Part shown: positions 21,121 through 31,227 of the stretch, piece by piece
Numbering within the stretch: the first letter of the stretch is position 1
How the letters are laid out: each line of letters starts with the position of its first letter
Source of the DNA: Saccharina japonica
Taxonomy: Eukaryota > Sar > Phaeophyceae > Laminariales > Laminariaceae
Assembly (NCBI GenBank): GCA_008828725.1
Contig: MEHQ01004095.1
Span: 186,001 to 250,000, forward strand
Direction: 5' to 3'
DNA length: 64,000 nucleotides
The notes under the pieces: model-generated
The model's database searches: none
Seen by the model: only the letters and a program-made list of their open reading frames with translations
What the model was told of the DNA's origin: nothing
Position numbers and translations under genes: made by a program

Positions 21121-21975
21121 GTACAGCAGTCACACACACGTGGCCATCTTGGGTACCCTGCCAGCATTTGACGTAGACACCCTGCCAGCATTTGACCTAC
21201 TGTTGTTGCTGTTGTTGACCATGGCCGAACTACGAACGGCGAGAAGTCCAAGGCACAATGGCACACACACTGCGTACGGCAGATGCATACCGATCCAGAG
21301 TCGCCGTTCACTGTTCGTTGCTGTTGCGAGCTGACGAGGCGTGGTACATGGCGTGTGTCTCGTACATACCCGCAGCCAAAGATGTCGGGAGACAGGACTT
21401 TCAACCCTTGACAGCAGGTTTGCCTTGACATGCCGTGACTGACACCAAACTACTATGTTTTAGTGTGGTACACTTCCGCCCTACACCCTTGACAGCGCAC
21501 GTTTTGCCTTGCTTGACATGTCTCCCGACATCTTTGCCCGCAGCCGGCCATCACAACTAACCCACCTTCCCCCTGTTCAAACAATATTTGTGGAACTCCC
21601 AAAGGTCATTCAGTGCTCGGCGTGTGTTGCGTGTTGATCTGCTTGGTGTTTGCTGCTGTTCTCGGCGTGTCGCACACACCCCACCTCTGATGCTGATACT
21701 CCGCAGAGGCGCATGGTTTGTGCTAGGCTGTCGAGGCGTGCAGAAACTAGCGCGACGCTGCTGCCGTGCGCCAAGAACGGGCTTTGAGGGTCAAGCGGAC
21801 GAGGGGGTACCCGAGGTGTGATCTATGAGGGTCACTTATTCACTTGATTATCTCGGTCACTTTTTGGGGGTCACTTATTCACTCGATTATCTCGACCACT
21901 TTTTTCACGGGAAATCTGTCACGAGTTTTGAATTTCCAAATGACCAATCCAGTCACAGACTGGAGAATATATCGA
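21121..21975. repeat. Modules T and U copy 3
   Basis: T-like part to about 21360, including a doubled TGCCAGCATTTGAC unit at 21159-21200. U follows at 21555-21970 with the same landmarks as 14765-15180. An extra pair of TTGACAGC..GACATG segments (21408-21435, 21488-21530) is inverted around 21460. Confidence 0.8.
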
Positions 21976-22488
21976 TTCGCGATACAGGCGGGCGTCGTGT
22001 TCCCGTCACTGGGCAATGAATCAAGCCGACGAGATTATGTGCACGAGTAAAAACGAAATCCTGTCTTGCACGGTGGCCACAATGCACCCTCAGCAAGATG
22101 GTCTTGCAGCGCATCTAGAGCGGGTTGTGTGGAGATTAGGGCTCATAGTTGCTGTCATCCACGCTAATGTGTGTGCCTTGGGTATATAATCTAGAACGCT
22201 ACTTAGTAGACAAATCTAACCAGCCATCACAAAAAACAGTAGCATGTAGATCTTCCCCCCTCGACGGATGACATCTGAGGCAAGGTGGACCAGCTTACCA
22301 CGAGGTAATGCTTCCACTCTGCACCTAATCGAGTGGGGCGTTCTCATCTTCCTCGCTTTCCACACAAAATCTAAGACAGCTGTTCTTCTTAGCTCAGGCT
22401 ACGATACAAGTGTTTATTTAGACCTGTTACGGGATCACAACTACAGTAGGAGGGTTTTCGCATAACGGCCTCAAATCAGCGATTCCAG
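21976..22488. other. Spacer 3' of the minus-strand membrane-protein gene
   Basis: No repeats recognised and no exon supported. It would contain the 3' UTR and poly(A) site of the gene ending at 22489. Confidence 0.4.
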
Positions 22489-25400
22489 CTATCGTAGCAG
22501 CGTACGCGGTGAGGAGGAAATGGCCCGAAACCCGTTCGTAAGGCTCATTCCAGCCCTGTACCTGTACAACAAAGCAACGAGACGGGGATGTAGACGTTAG
22601 TATATACCTGGTAGTGAACTTCCAGATTTGACGCTCGATGCTGCCATTTGGCTCCTCGTAACGACAGAACAAAAGACGTGACCATACAACAGCGAGCTCC
22701 GCCAGCAGTAGGCACACTGTGGCATAACCCAGTTTCACATCGACACAGTAGTTGGTTGGTGCCGATAGGGAGTTAACTCAAGATGGATCGCAGGAAAACC
22801 CAATTGCAAATGATATTAGAGTACAGGTGGTCCAAGCTGATTGCACCATATATACAAAATTGTTTGGCGACTCTCAGTCAATTTCTATTCACAAGCAAAA
22901 CAAAATTGTAACTTCGGTGGTATGCTTGCCCGCGACAAAGGCCGCGCTACGTACTTTTGGAGGCAGCCAAAACAGTACACAATCAAAAGGACGAAATCGA
23001 AACGATTACGTATAGTTACCAGTTGTTCGCTCCGAGATCGACAACTCCATTTGTCAGTCAGTGCAACCTCCTCTGCGCGGCAAGACCCACGGCGGTCTAC
23101 TGTAGGTAACGAGGCTACCAAATGATCGCTACCTGGCTAGGTTCTACTACGAATGTACCAGGCACAAGGCAATACCTGACAAAGAGCCTACAGCATCCGC
23201 GATAGTACTGACGTCATTCGAAAGCGATCACGCCTGTCATACCTGGCGTGGTAAAATCTACTGTTGAGCATTACGTCCACCATGGACACAGCATGAAGAG
23301 ACGCCAAAGATACGAGCAGCTGGCCGTACTGAAGCGAAGGGCAAGGACCGCACGTCGCGATTGCGAATACCTGGGTAATACCGCACAAACACGAAACACA
23401 AAAGTCGTCGGGACAGTATATATCCGGACATGTGGCAGCGCAGGCTGCCCTCGTGATTGTACGACTGAGATACGTATACCTTGGGCTGTGAGTTGTCTAG
23501 ACTTGACGGCTATATATATATACAAATAATATCAATAGCTACTACTCATAGCTCTTACGTACATTACGGAGGCTCATATTAAGTAGGTCCTCTACCAAGT
23601 GAAGGTGAATTACTTGACTCTTTCGGCAAATAATAGCGCAAAATGAGCGCAGCATTGAAGCCTTTCTGTACAAAGATACAGAATGCCAAGACAACACGTT
23701 GCTGCCGAGTACCTGGTAATGGCGTATCTAGTTCTTCAAGAATTTGCCATTCATAGCTACATTAATAGCTACATTAATAGCTACCTATTGGTAGTTATTG
23801 GTTGGGTGGCGAAGTAAGTCAGCTATTATGACTGACTTACTCTTCTTGATCAATAAAAAAGGGAAACGGTCGAAGGGTGGTATACCCCTTGGTTTTTCGG
23901 CCATTTGGGGGTACAGGAAAAATGCGCCCGCGGCAGGGCTCCCGCATGCCCAAACCTGCCCCAAACGCAATTCCGACGCGCTGGCAAGATAGATGCCCGA
24001 AGCCAATGCCGAGCACGCACACAACCTTTTTTTTGTTCGGGCACGTTCTTGGGCCTATCGGGTATCGGGACAGTGGCGCATGAGGGGGCAAAAAGATCCC
24101 CCCCTTTGACCACATGTTGGGGGGAGATAACCCCACAAATCTACTAAATGTATCTACTACCCCCAATTGACCACTATTTCCCCCACTTGGCCGAAATCAA
24201 ACCCCCTTTTGATCACTTGTGACAGCCTCTAAAACGACTACAAGTACACGTATCCACGTCACCGCCCAACCGCCCGAATAGACCACGGGCGGAACATCCA
24301 GAGCTTGCAAGTAATCGCGACCGTTCGTCTCCAAGAAATATCGGCACAAGTACAAATCAAGTATTTATAGGGAGAATCAGAAGACATACACGTGTACGTA
24401 CGTCGTGGGGTTACTGTAGAACGTATAGTACCATACGTCGTAGCGGTCTTGGGGATAGATACGAGGGAAAGAAGGAGGAAGACATATGATACATCACACA
24501 AGAAGACTAAGGACCGTTCGTTACGAAGTATGTTTGTGTCCCAAGGACCCCTACCGCCCGTCAACCAGGCACCGAGCACCCAGCAACCACACGACCTAGG
24601 TATACGTGTATGTCTTCTGATTCTTTCATCACCATCGTGTTTTCTAAGAAGAGCCGGTATATTTATATCGTCTGTTAAATATTTGATTTGCAGTTGTGCC
24701 GAGATTTCTTGGGAGACGAACGGTCGCGACTACTTGCAAGTTCTGGATGTTCCGCCCGTCGTCTATTCGGGCGGTTGGGCGGTGGCGTGGACACGTGTAC
24801 TTGTAGTCGTTTTCGAGGCTGTCACAGGTGGTCAAAAGGAGGTTTGGTTTCGGCCAAGTGGGGGAAATAGTGGTCAATTGGGGGCAGTAAATAAATTTAG
24901 TAGATTTGTGGGGGTATTCTCCCCCCAACATGCGGTCAAAGGGGGGGATCGTTTTGCCCCCTCATGCGCCACTGTCCCGATAGGCCCAAAAACGTGCCCG
25001 GAAAAAAAAAAGTTGTGTGCGTGCTCAGCATGGGCTTCGGGCATCTCGCCAGCGCGTCGGAATTACGTTCGAGACAGGTTTGGGCATGCGGGAGCACCTG
25101 CCGCGGGCGCATCTTGCCTATACCCCCAAATGGCCGAAAACCCGGGGGATATACCCCCCTTTAAAAAACTACCATAAAAAACTTAAAAGTCGAGCCACAA
25201 ACACGAAGTTCAAGGCACAAAGACACATAATTCTTCCAATTTCCAAACGCAACCAACTTGAATACCTAGCCAACAAAATAACAGGTCGGCGACATATAGT
25301 CGGCACACCCACAGCCCTACCGATGTAAAACATCTGGTATAGTTCCCGTTTACTCGTGTTTACTCATCCTGAACTTGGCAAGGATCACGACGTTGACACG

Positions 25401-26519
25401 CAAATTTCACTCGCCTGGGAAGACCACGACAAAAGAAATATCGGGCTGAAAAGGCAACGAAGCCTCACTGCCGCCAGTGTGAAGGAAAGTAGGAGCAGTT
25501 CAGATCCACTGAGGGCCAACAGATAGCTGCGTCCAGACGGCACCTGATTCGGGGCATTGCGCATGTGAGTTGTGGGCTCCTGGGTTGGACGCGTACGAGG
25601 TACCAAGGCAAATATGTCCTTTTTGTTTGCCCCGCCAAAACAAGCGATCCCCAAAGTTAGACGAACTACTAAAGACGTACGTATCCATCCGTAAATGCTG
25701 CGGCCCACAGCAACGTAAGGCCACGTCATAGAAAGGCAAACATACTCTGGTGCGTACCATGTTATGGGGAAACTGGATAAACGGGTCGCCACACGCACCT
25801 CACAGAGAAAAGCCACTGGCAGTAGTGCTCGGAGAGCGGGAACCAGATGGGAAGACACGGAGTGCTGGTGTGCAAGAGTCGAAAACGAAGCGTAGACAAT
25901 AGTAGGTCAGTCACTTCCGTCGCCTACATGCAGTGGCAAGTCTCGAGGCAAGACTCCAAGACTTGTATCGACAACGAAAGTAGCAAAGAGCATACTCTCC
26001 ACGAACGAAAATCTGGGCGTGTTCACCTTATATTGGTGGTTGGAAGTGCAGAACATTTGCATCAGAAAGCTGTACCAAAGGCAAGCGGGGAGCCAGTGGG
26101 GCGCCCATTCGCCGATGAACGACACCAGGTACCTGCGAGCAAACAGCACATGGTGAGCATAAGTGCAGGAATACAGACGGAGCTCATTCTAAACAGTTGG
26201 TTGACGAACAGTCTCATCGCCCACAAAATGTACTAGCGCTCCTGCTGCGAAGCGTCTTGACCTTCAACCTGTTAATAGATCCGCTGTGGTAAAATATTAT
26301 CAATCGTTGCGTCTATTCTACACTCACTGGAAGCAGTATGGGAAGAGGAAGCAGACCACGACGTGAATGCTGCCCGTCGCTTCCTTCAGCGCAAGAGAAT
26401 GAACCCGAAGCCCAAGCAAAAACAGCCACGACATGCCCATGATGAGTACGCTCAAGAGGGACACCCCAAAAGCTGCTACACACGAAAGAACGGCCAGAAA
26501 GCGCCCAACCAGGTGCAAC
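22489..26519 (-). CDS. Multi-pass membrane protein gene, 5' end not defined
   Basis: Reading the minus strand, nine segments chain through GT..AG sites in matching phase: 26519-26328, 26132-25928, 25864-25469, 23370-23243, 23207-23176, 23099-22955, 22836-22778, 22716-22608, 22561-22489 (stop TAG). Donors include GTGAGT at 26327 and GTACGT at 22954. Hydrophobic segments appear throughout, for example VAAFGVSLLSVLIMGMSWLF, LLLLSFTLAA, FVLLIVYCFGCLQ, CLLLAELAVVWSRLLF. The C-terminus is Ser/Arg-rich (GFRAISSSPRTLLR). The 2.1-kb intron 23371-25468 contains a complete foldback element. If that intron is wrong, exon 25864 reads on to a stop at 25385 and there are two adjacent genes. Family unknown; the hydrophobic pattern fits a polytopic transporter or channel, which is inference. 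The acceptor at 26520 is weak, and more exons may lie upstream. Confidence 0.55.
23761..23845. other. Short repeats and a perfect hairpin
   Basis: TAGCTACATTAA is repeated three times near 23755-23785. Next, AGTAAGTCAG / CTGACTTACT form a 10-bp stem around a 9-nt loop at about 23814-23842, just outside the foldback element. Confidence 0.8.
23875..25162. mobile_element. Foldback element, arms of about 520 bp
   Basis: Left arm 23875-24393 and right arm 24604-25162 are reverse complements at high but imperfect identity. Both begin with GGTATA..CCCC and GGCCATTTGGGGGTA and run inward to AGAATCAGAAGACATACACG or its complement. The loop is about 210 bp. The 261-codon plus frame starting at 24392 is a by-product of the arm and not a gene. 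No clear target-site duplication. It lies within the proposed large intron of the flanking gene. Confidence 0.93.
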
Positions 26520-28000
26520 CTGTTTTTTCAGACACGGCGGAGGCGCAGCGGAGTTTGCATCGACGCAACATACAAAACGTGATTTGGGTCATGCTGCGGG
26601 TCAAAAACGGCATCAACGGTGCCAGTGTAACATCAACCGCACGGACGTATTTTGTAGCTGCAGCAGGCACAAACGGTGTGCGGACTCGAGTGCACGTAGC
26701 TCTAAAGACGTTAAAAACGCGCACGTGGAGCGAGCGGCCGCCGTCGACCCTCGTGGCAACTGAACCTTTGGTATGACACGGAATAGCTCGGGCATTGCTG
26801 GGCCCTGGCCCCTCCAGTCGACAAGAGGTCAAGTCAAAGAGCAGACGGGATCTTGTCGGTTCGCCATCGCGTCCCAACATAAGCTTCGTCGGCCATCTAG
26901 GCATAACGGCAAAACGGCTACGGTAGACTATCTGCATCGTCAATGTTGCCGACATATTTGACATCTCGTGCTGAGGGTGAGCATGATATTCATCACCTCG
27001 TAAGGGGTGAACGTATTAAAGCACAACCCACCTGTCGAGCTGGCAGCTGATCGTTCGAAGTACCGCGGCAATGATACCGGAAAAAAAATTGCGCATGTCA
27101 CCGCTCAACACCCTCAAACGCTGTGAAATGCTTGGGCGAGAACCACCTCTCGATCTGCTGGTTTCCTTGGCAGTGGTTCCTGCCCCAAACATATTGGAAA
27201 ACAACGAGTTGCGCCGTGAAAGTCAGCACGAAGACACAAGAGACCACGCCCGACGCCTAGACGCGTCGCGATGAAAATAGCATGCCATACGAAGTATCAT
27301 GAAGTGACGTTGCTGCGTTGTTAAATAAAATCAAAAACAATCCTGGTCAGGTATATCCATTTTGGGCATGTGAAGCACGGATCGTAAAAAAATATGGCGA
27401 AGCACTCTGGCACGTCGACGGTTGCATGGTTTCCCGGGCTGCAAAGTATATACGAAGTACAGTAGTTGTGGTTCGCTCTACAATCGGCACCACTTGACCA
27501 CTTATGCACGTCTATGTCATGATTGAAACCGAATACAGCCGAGATCTCCCACGAACTTCGACGCAGAGTTACTTTCAAAGCAGCAGTTAAGGGTGCCATT
27601 AAACGCGTATTCTTGCCGTTATCGGCTCCATTTATGTCACGAGATCCAGTTGAAATGAAAAATGAAACTTTTGACCTTTAGAAAATAAACCAATCAGAAC
27701 CAGTGAAGTATCCTCGTCATGATGAACGTCTCAAAGCTCATCTCCGTTGCTACTCGTACGTAATGATGTTGGACGGCTTCGTTCGAGCTGCCTGTACTCT
27801 CTGCTCTTGAAGTTGCTTGCACCTTGAGCAATAACTCCTGGGGTAAGCACTCTCTACGACACAACCCACAGCGCACAATAAGCGACACTTGCCAAGCTCG
27901 CTTGCCTCGCGGGACTCCAGCGCTCACAGGGATGACTGCCCACACACCACGGCAGCAGCCGTCCGTGCCAGATCAAAATAAAAAACAGCAGCATCAAGCG
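26520..28000 (-). other. Open minus-strand segments, possible upstream exons
   Basis: Three minus-strand stretches look protein-like: 26970-26525 (hydrophobic and basic), 27204-27050 (FFSGIIAAVLRTISC before a GTGGGT site) and 27450-27330 (PECFAIFFYDPCFTCPKWIY after a TTTGCAG acceptor). A further frame 27945-27694 ends ATEMSFETFIMTRILHWF. They may be 5' exons of the membrane-protein gene or a separate gene. I could not chain them in consistent phase. Confidence 0.3.
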
Positions 28001-28985
28001 GCAGCATCAAGCAGCAGCAGCTGATAGGCGACGGTCACAGCGGCAGGATGACCCAGCCCATGCCCGGCGGCGATCGCGTACACGCTGCTTGATCGGCAGC
28101 AGTAGCAGCCATGCCTGCTACTCGCGCCTGCAGAACTGTAACCATATACGTACCAGGTACATCTTATTATACCAACAAGAGGACCATTTTTTTATTTTAA
28201 TATTACAAATTTAGGGGGGGGTTGTTTTTCATGTAGGAAAGAAGCACAAAATAATATCAACCGAAACAGGCCAAAGTGGCGAGATTTTTGGGCGTAGACT
28301 GCTCCTCTGCAATAACGCGGATTCTGATGCAGTTTGATGTGGCCGTTAGCCCACAATCCAAACCATGTATTCCTATATCAGTGCCTTGAACTCACGGAGA
28401 CAACTATGACTGTGCGAGAAGAGGTAAATATTATAGGGGGCCTTTTCGGCCATTTGTCTTTCAACTCTGAATAATTTTGCAACCTGATTCAAGTGCTACA
28501 ACCACAGCAACCATGCGGTAATGGCCACCAGGTAACAAGAGCAAACTCCACTCACACCCCGAGAAACCGTCGATCAAACTGTAGCCTGGATGTAGTGCTT
28601 AATCAAGATATTCGAGAAGATACGATTTCCGGCAAAAAAAAATGCTTTGGTTGTCCTGGTCGATGCGAAAAACAAGACATGATATCGCGGCGGAATAAGC
28701 GTCCTTTGCACCCCAACAGTTCACCAAACGCATCTGGTATTGTGGTATAAATCATTGCCATATTGCCAAGGAATACTAGCTGGGCCAGCCAAGCCTCTGC
28801 CGGAACGGTTAACTGGCCGTGCTGCGCTCAATTTTACGCGTTTGAACACGTAAACTTAGACAGTGTTTTTTACGCAACAATCGACATATTCAGTGCCGGC
28901 CTTTTTTATATATGATTCTGTCCGAAGAAATATGACTAATTTAACGACCTTAAGGCTATTTATGATGCCGTCGTGTTGTTTTTGT
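28001..28985. other. Unassigned region
   Basis: CAG-type short repeats at 27986-28021 and a G-run at 28214-28220. A plus frame at 28493-28747 is open but unsupported by splice or family evidence. Confidence 0.35.
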
Positions 28986-28989
28986 AGGA

Positions 28990-29465
28990 TAGAAAAAGAC
29001 GGTTTCCGATCCACTCTAAGTTCGACGGGGTGTGCCTGGGTGCCTTCCCTATCGTCAGTCGGATCGAGTTTGTAGATTTTTGTAGGTTTTTGTGCTTTTT
29101 GGGGGGGCGTTTGATACGAGCGTTGAAAACTGCTTCGTGTGCTCGCGGGTTCTAGAAGGTGCTGTGAGCAGCAGCAGCTGTAGAGCAGTCAACCCAGCAT
29201 CGGAGAGGTGTTTAAGCTGCTGCTGTATGGCGTGACGGTGTGTTTAGAGCGGTGGAGAGGGCTTCAAAAAACAATTCGATCGAGAAATCCAATCCACGCA
29301 TCCCGTCGAAAAAATCATCAACGGGATGCGTGGATCGAATTTCTCGATCGAAAAAGTTTGAATCGAAAAGGTTATTGACGAACAGTATAGGAAAGCCCGA
29401 TTTAGTCTCGGATCTGAAACAGGCTTTTTTTATCCACGTATCCGACGGCATAAGAATTAGCCCAA
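28990..29465. repeat. Module S, copy 2, outside the main mosaic
   Basis: Matches 20265-20735 nearly end to end: GGTTTCCGATCCACTCTAAG, CAGTCAACCCAGCATCGGAG, GAGAAATCCAATCCACGC, GAAAGCCCGATTTAG, GGCATAAGAATTAGCC. That neither flank matches the other copy's flanks shows module S is a mobile or independently copied unit. Confidence 0.92.
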
Positions 29466-30060
29466 CTATCCTGAAAATAGATAAATAATTAAGTCGGCAC
29501 TGCATAATGTTGCACGTGCTTTACAAAAACGGGGTTAAAAAATCAGATCGAAGTTCGCTAACTTGAACGCATCATGGCAGTAAAATACAACTCGTCCTCG
29601 TCACTATATATACTTCAGTACTTGTCTACTGTAAAAGGGAGACGTTTTTTCGTATCTCTTGGTGGGTGGCGAATTGAGCAATGCAACTGATATCGATCGT
29701 CTCCTCGTGCCATCAGCACTGTCTACACCAAGTTTCACCATGATCGGGAGGGACGAGTTTTTTACCTCATAGGGATTATACATTGTATAAATATCGGCAA
29801 AAAAAAATGGTACTCTTGAGTGTTTTTTAATGACGCGGCGAGATCGATTCGGATTCTAAAGATTTTAGGACGCACATGTACACACTTACTTGTGCCAGTG
29901 TGTCCAATTTCCACGCCCTTACTCGCAAAAGCGGCGGCGCTACAGCCTTCTTGAATATTATCCGATTTTAGGCTGGCCGAGATCGTACGAGTCGCCTGTT
30001 TTCGAATACCCGCTTGGAAATCCACAGGCCCGAAGCCAAAGATCAAGATGTACAGTACCT
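29466..30060. other. Unassigned region
   Basis: No repeats or exons that I can support. Confidence 0.35.
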
Positions 30061-30429
30061 GGTACACTTTTTTTTTTTTTTTTTTCCGTCTATCCCATTT
30101 ATATTATCTTCGCCCTTCCTTTCTCTCTCCTTCCTGGTCGTAACTCAGATCCGGGGTCACAAAGTAGACTCTTCTCCCTCCTCCCCCACTACGGTTCTTG
30201 CCTTGCATTTTTATCGCGAGAAGATTTCAGCACTTTCTTCCCTCGTCGACTTGCGTCGGATTCCGCCTACCCACGCCACGAAGGCGCTCTCAGCAATTGG
30301 TTCCTTTTTATTTTTTCAAATAAAGCGAATAAAGTCAAAATCTCTCACCACGGTGGGATTCGAACTTGGGTACCAATGATAGTAGCCTTTGAAGCTGACC
30401 ACTACTCTACCGGGGCGACCGGGTACACT
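30061..30429 (-). mobile_element. tRNA-derived SINE with target-site duplication
   Basis: On the minus strand the element begins near 30421 with a tRNA-like head: box A TAGAGTAGTGG (about 30395-30405) and box B AGTTCGAATCC (30357-30367). A unique body of about 260 bp follows. It ends in an uninterrupted run of 18 A (T at 30068-30085 on plus). GGTACACT flanks both sides (30061-30068 and 30422-30429) as an 8-bp direct repeat. Length, internal Pol III promoter, A-tail and duplication together define a SINE mobilised by a LINE. The head is too changed to be a working tRNA. Confidence 0.9.
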
Positions 30430-31227
30430 GTGGCTATAAATATATGATGTAAACTAATGACGAGGGTTCGTGCGGAATCTAGCCGCCGGGCAAACACGAC
30501 ACGAAGTATACAGCGTAAGATAGTATAGTATACCTGTCGCTAGGAACTCGCGCAGCAGGACACTATTTTAATACTTTAATACTAGTTTATTACTAACTCT
30601 GCCGTCAGCTTGTGTGCGTTGGCGTATGGTGGACAGAGGTTCAAACCAGCCTCCAATAAACTTACCATACCTAGAGGCTGCAGTCTGGTTCACGCATAAT
30701 CACCCCAAATGTATTCAGTAGCCAAAGTTCACGCCGTTTTTCGGAGATAGACCCTGAAATTTGGCACATATGTTATATAAACCCCTGCCGACCGGTTAAC
30801 GGTTGGGATTTTCGTTTTGTTTTTTTCGCCAGATATTTAGATTTTTGTTTTTTGGGGGGAGATTTGGGTCTGAAGGGATCCCGAACTACCGGCGACGAAA
30901 AAGAAAGAGAAAAAGCATTTGTTAATGGTTCGGCAGGGGCATATTATAGAACACGTGGGCAAAAGTTCAGGGTTTATCTCATGAAAACCGCGTGACATCT
31001 GGACCTTTGCGCGGTAAAACGTGTAATTCCGGCATCGTCTCGTAATTACTTACAGTAGTTTCAGTATAATCGATTTATGGCGTCAATCATTACACTTACT
31101 ATTGATCATACGCAGTCAGATCTTCGAATAGTTGCGTGAAACTTTGTACAAACATGCCTTGGACCACCTGGGAGCGGCTCGTTCACAACAAAACATGGGG
31201 AAACTATATATATGTATATATATATTC
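30430..31227. other. Spacer 3' of the 13-exon gene
   Basis: No exon or repeat supported. AT-rich words and a TATATA run at 31206-31225 lie just beyond the stop codon of the minus-strand gene and may include its poly(A) region. Confidence 0.4.

Noticed and set aside
24392..25177. 261-codon plus-strand frame
   Set aside because: It runs through the loop and right arm of the foldback element; the mirrored arm yields frames of the same kind on the other strand.
30330..30421. Functional tRNA gene
   Set aside because: Boxes A and B are recognisable but the stems do not pair as a tRNA, and the sequence continues into an A-tailed SINE with a target duplication.
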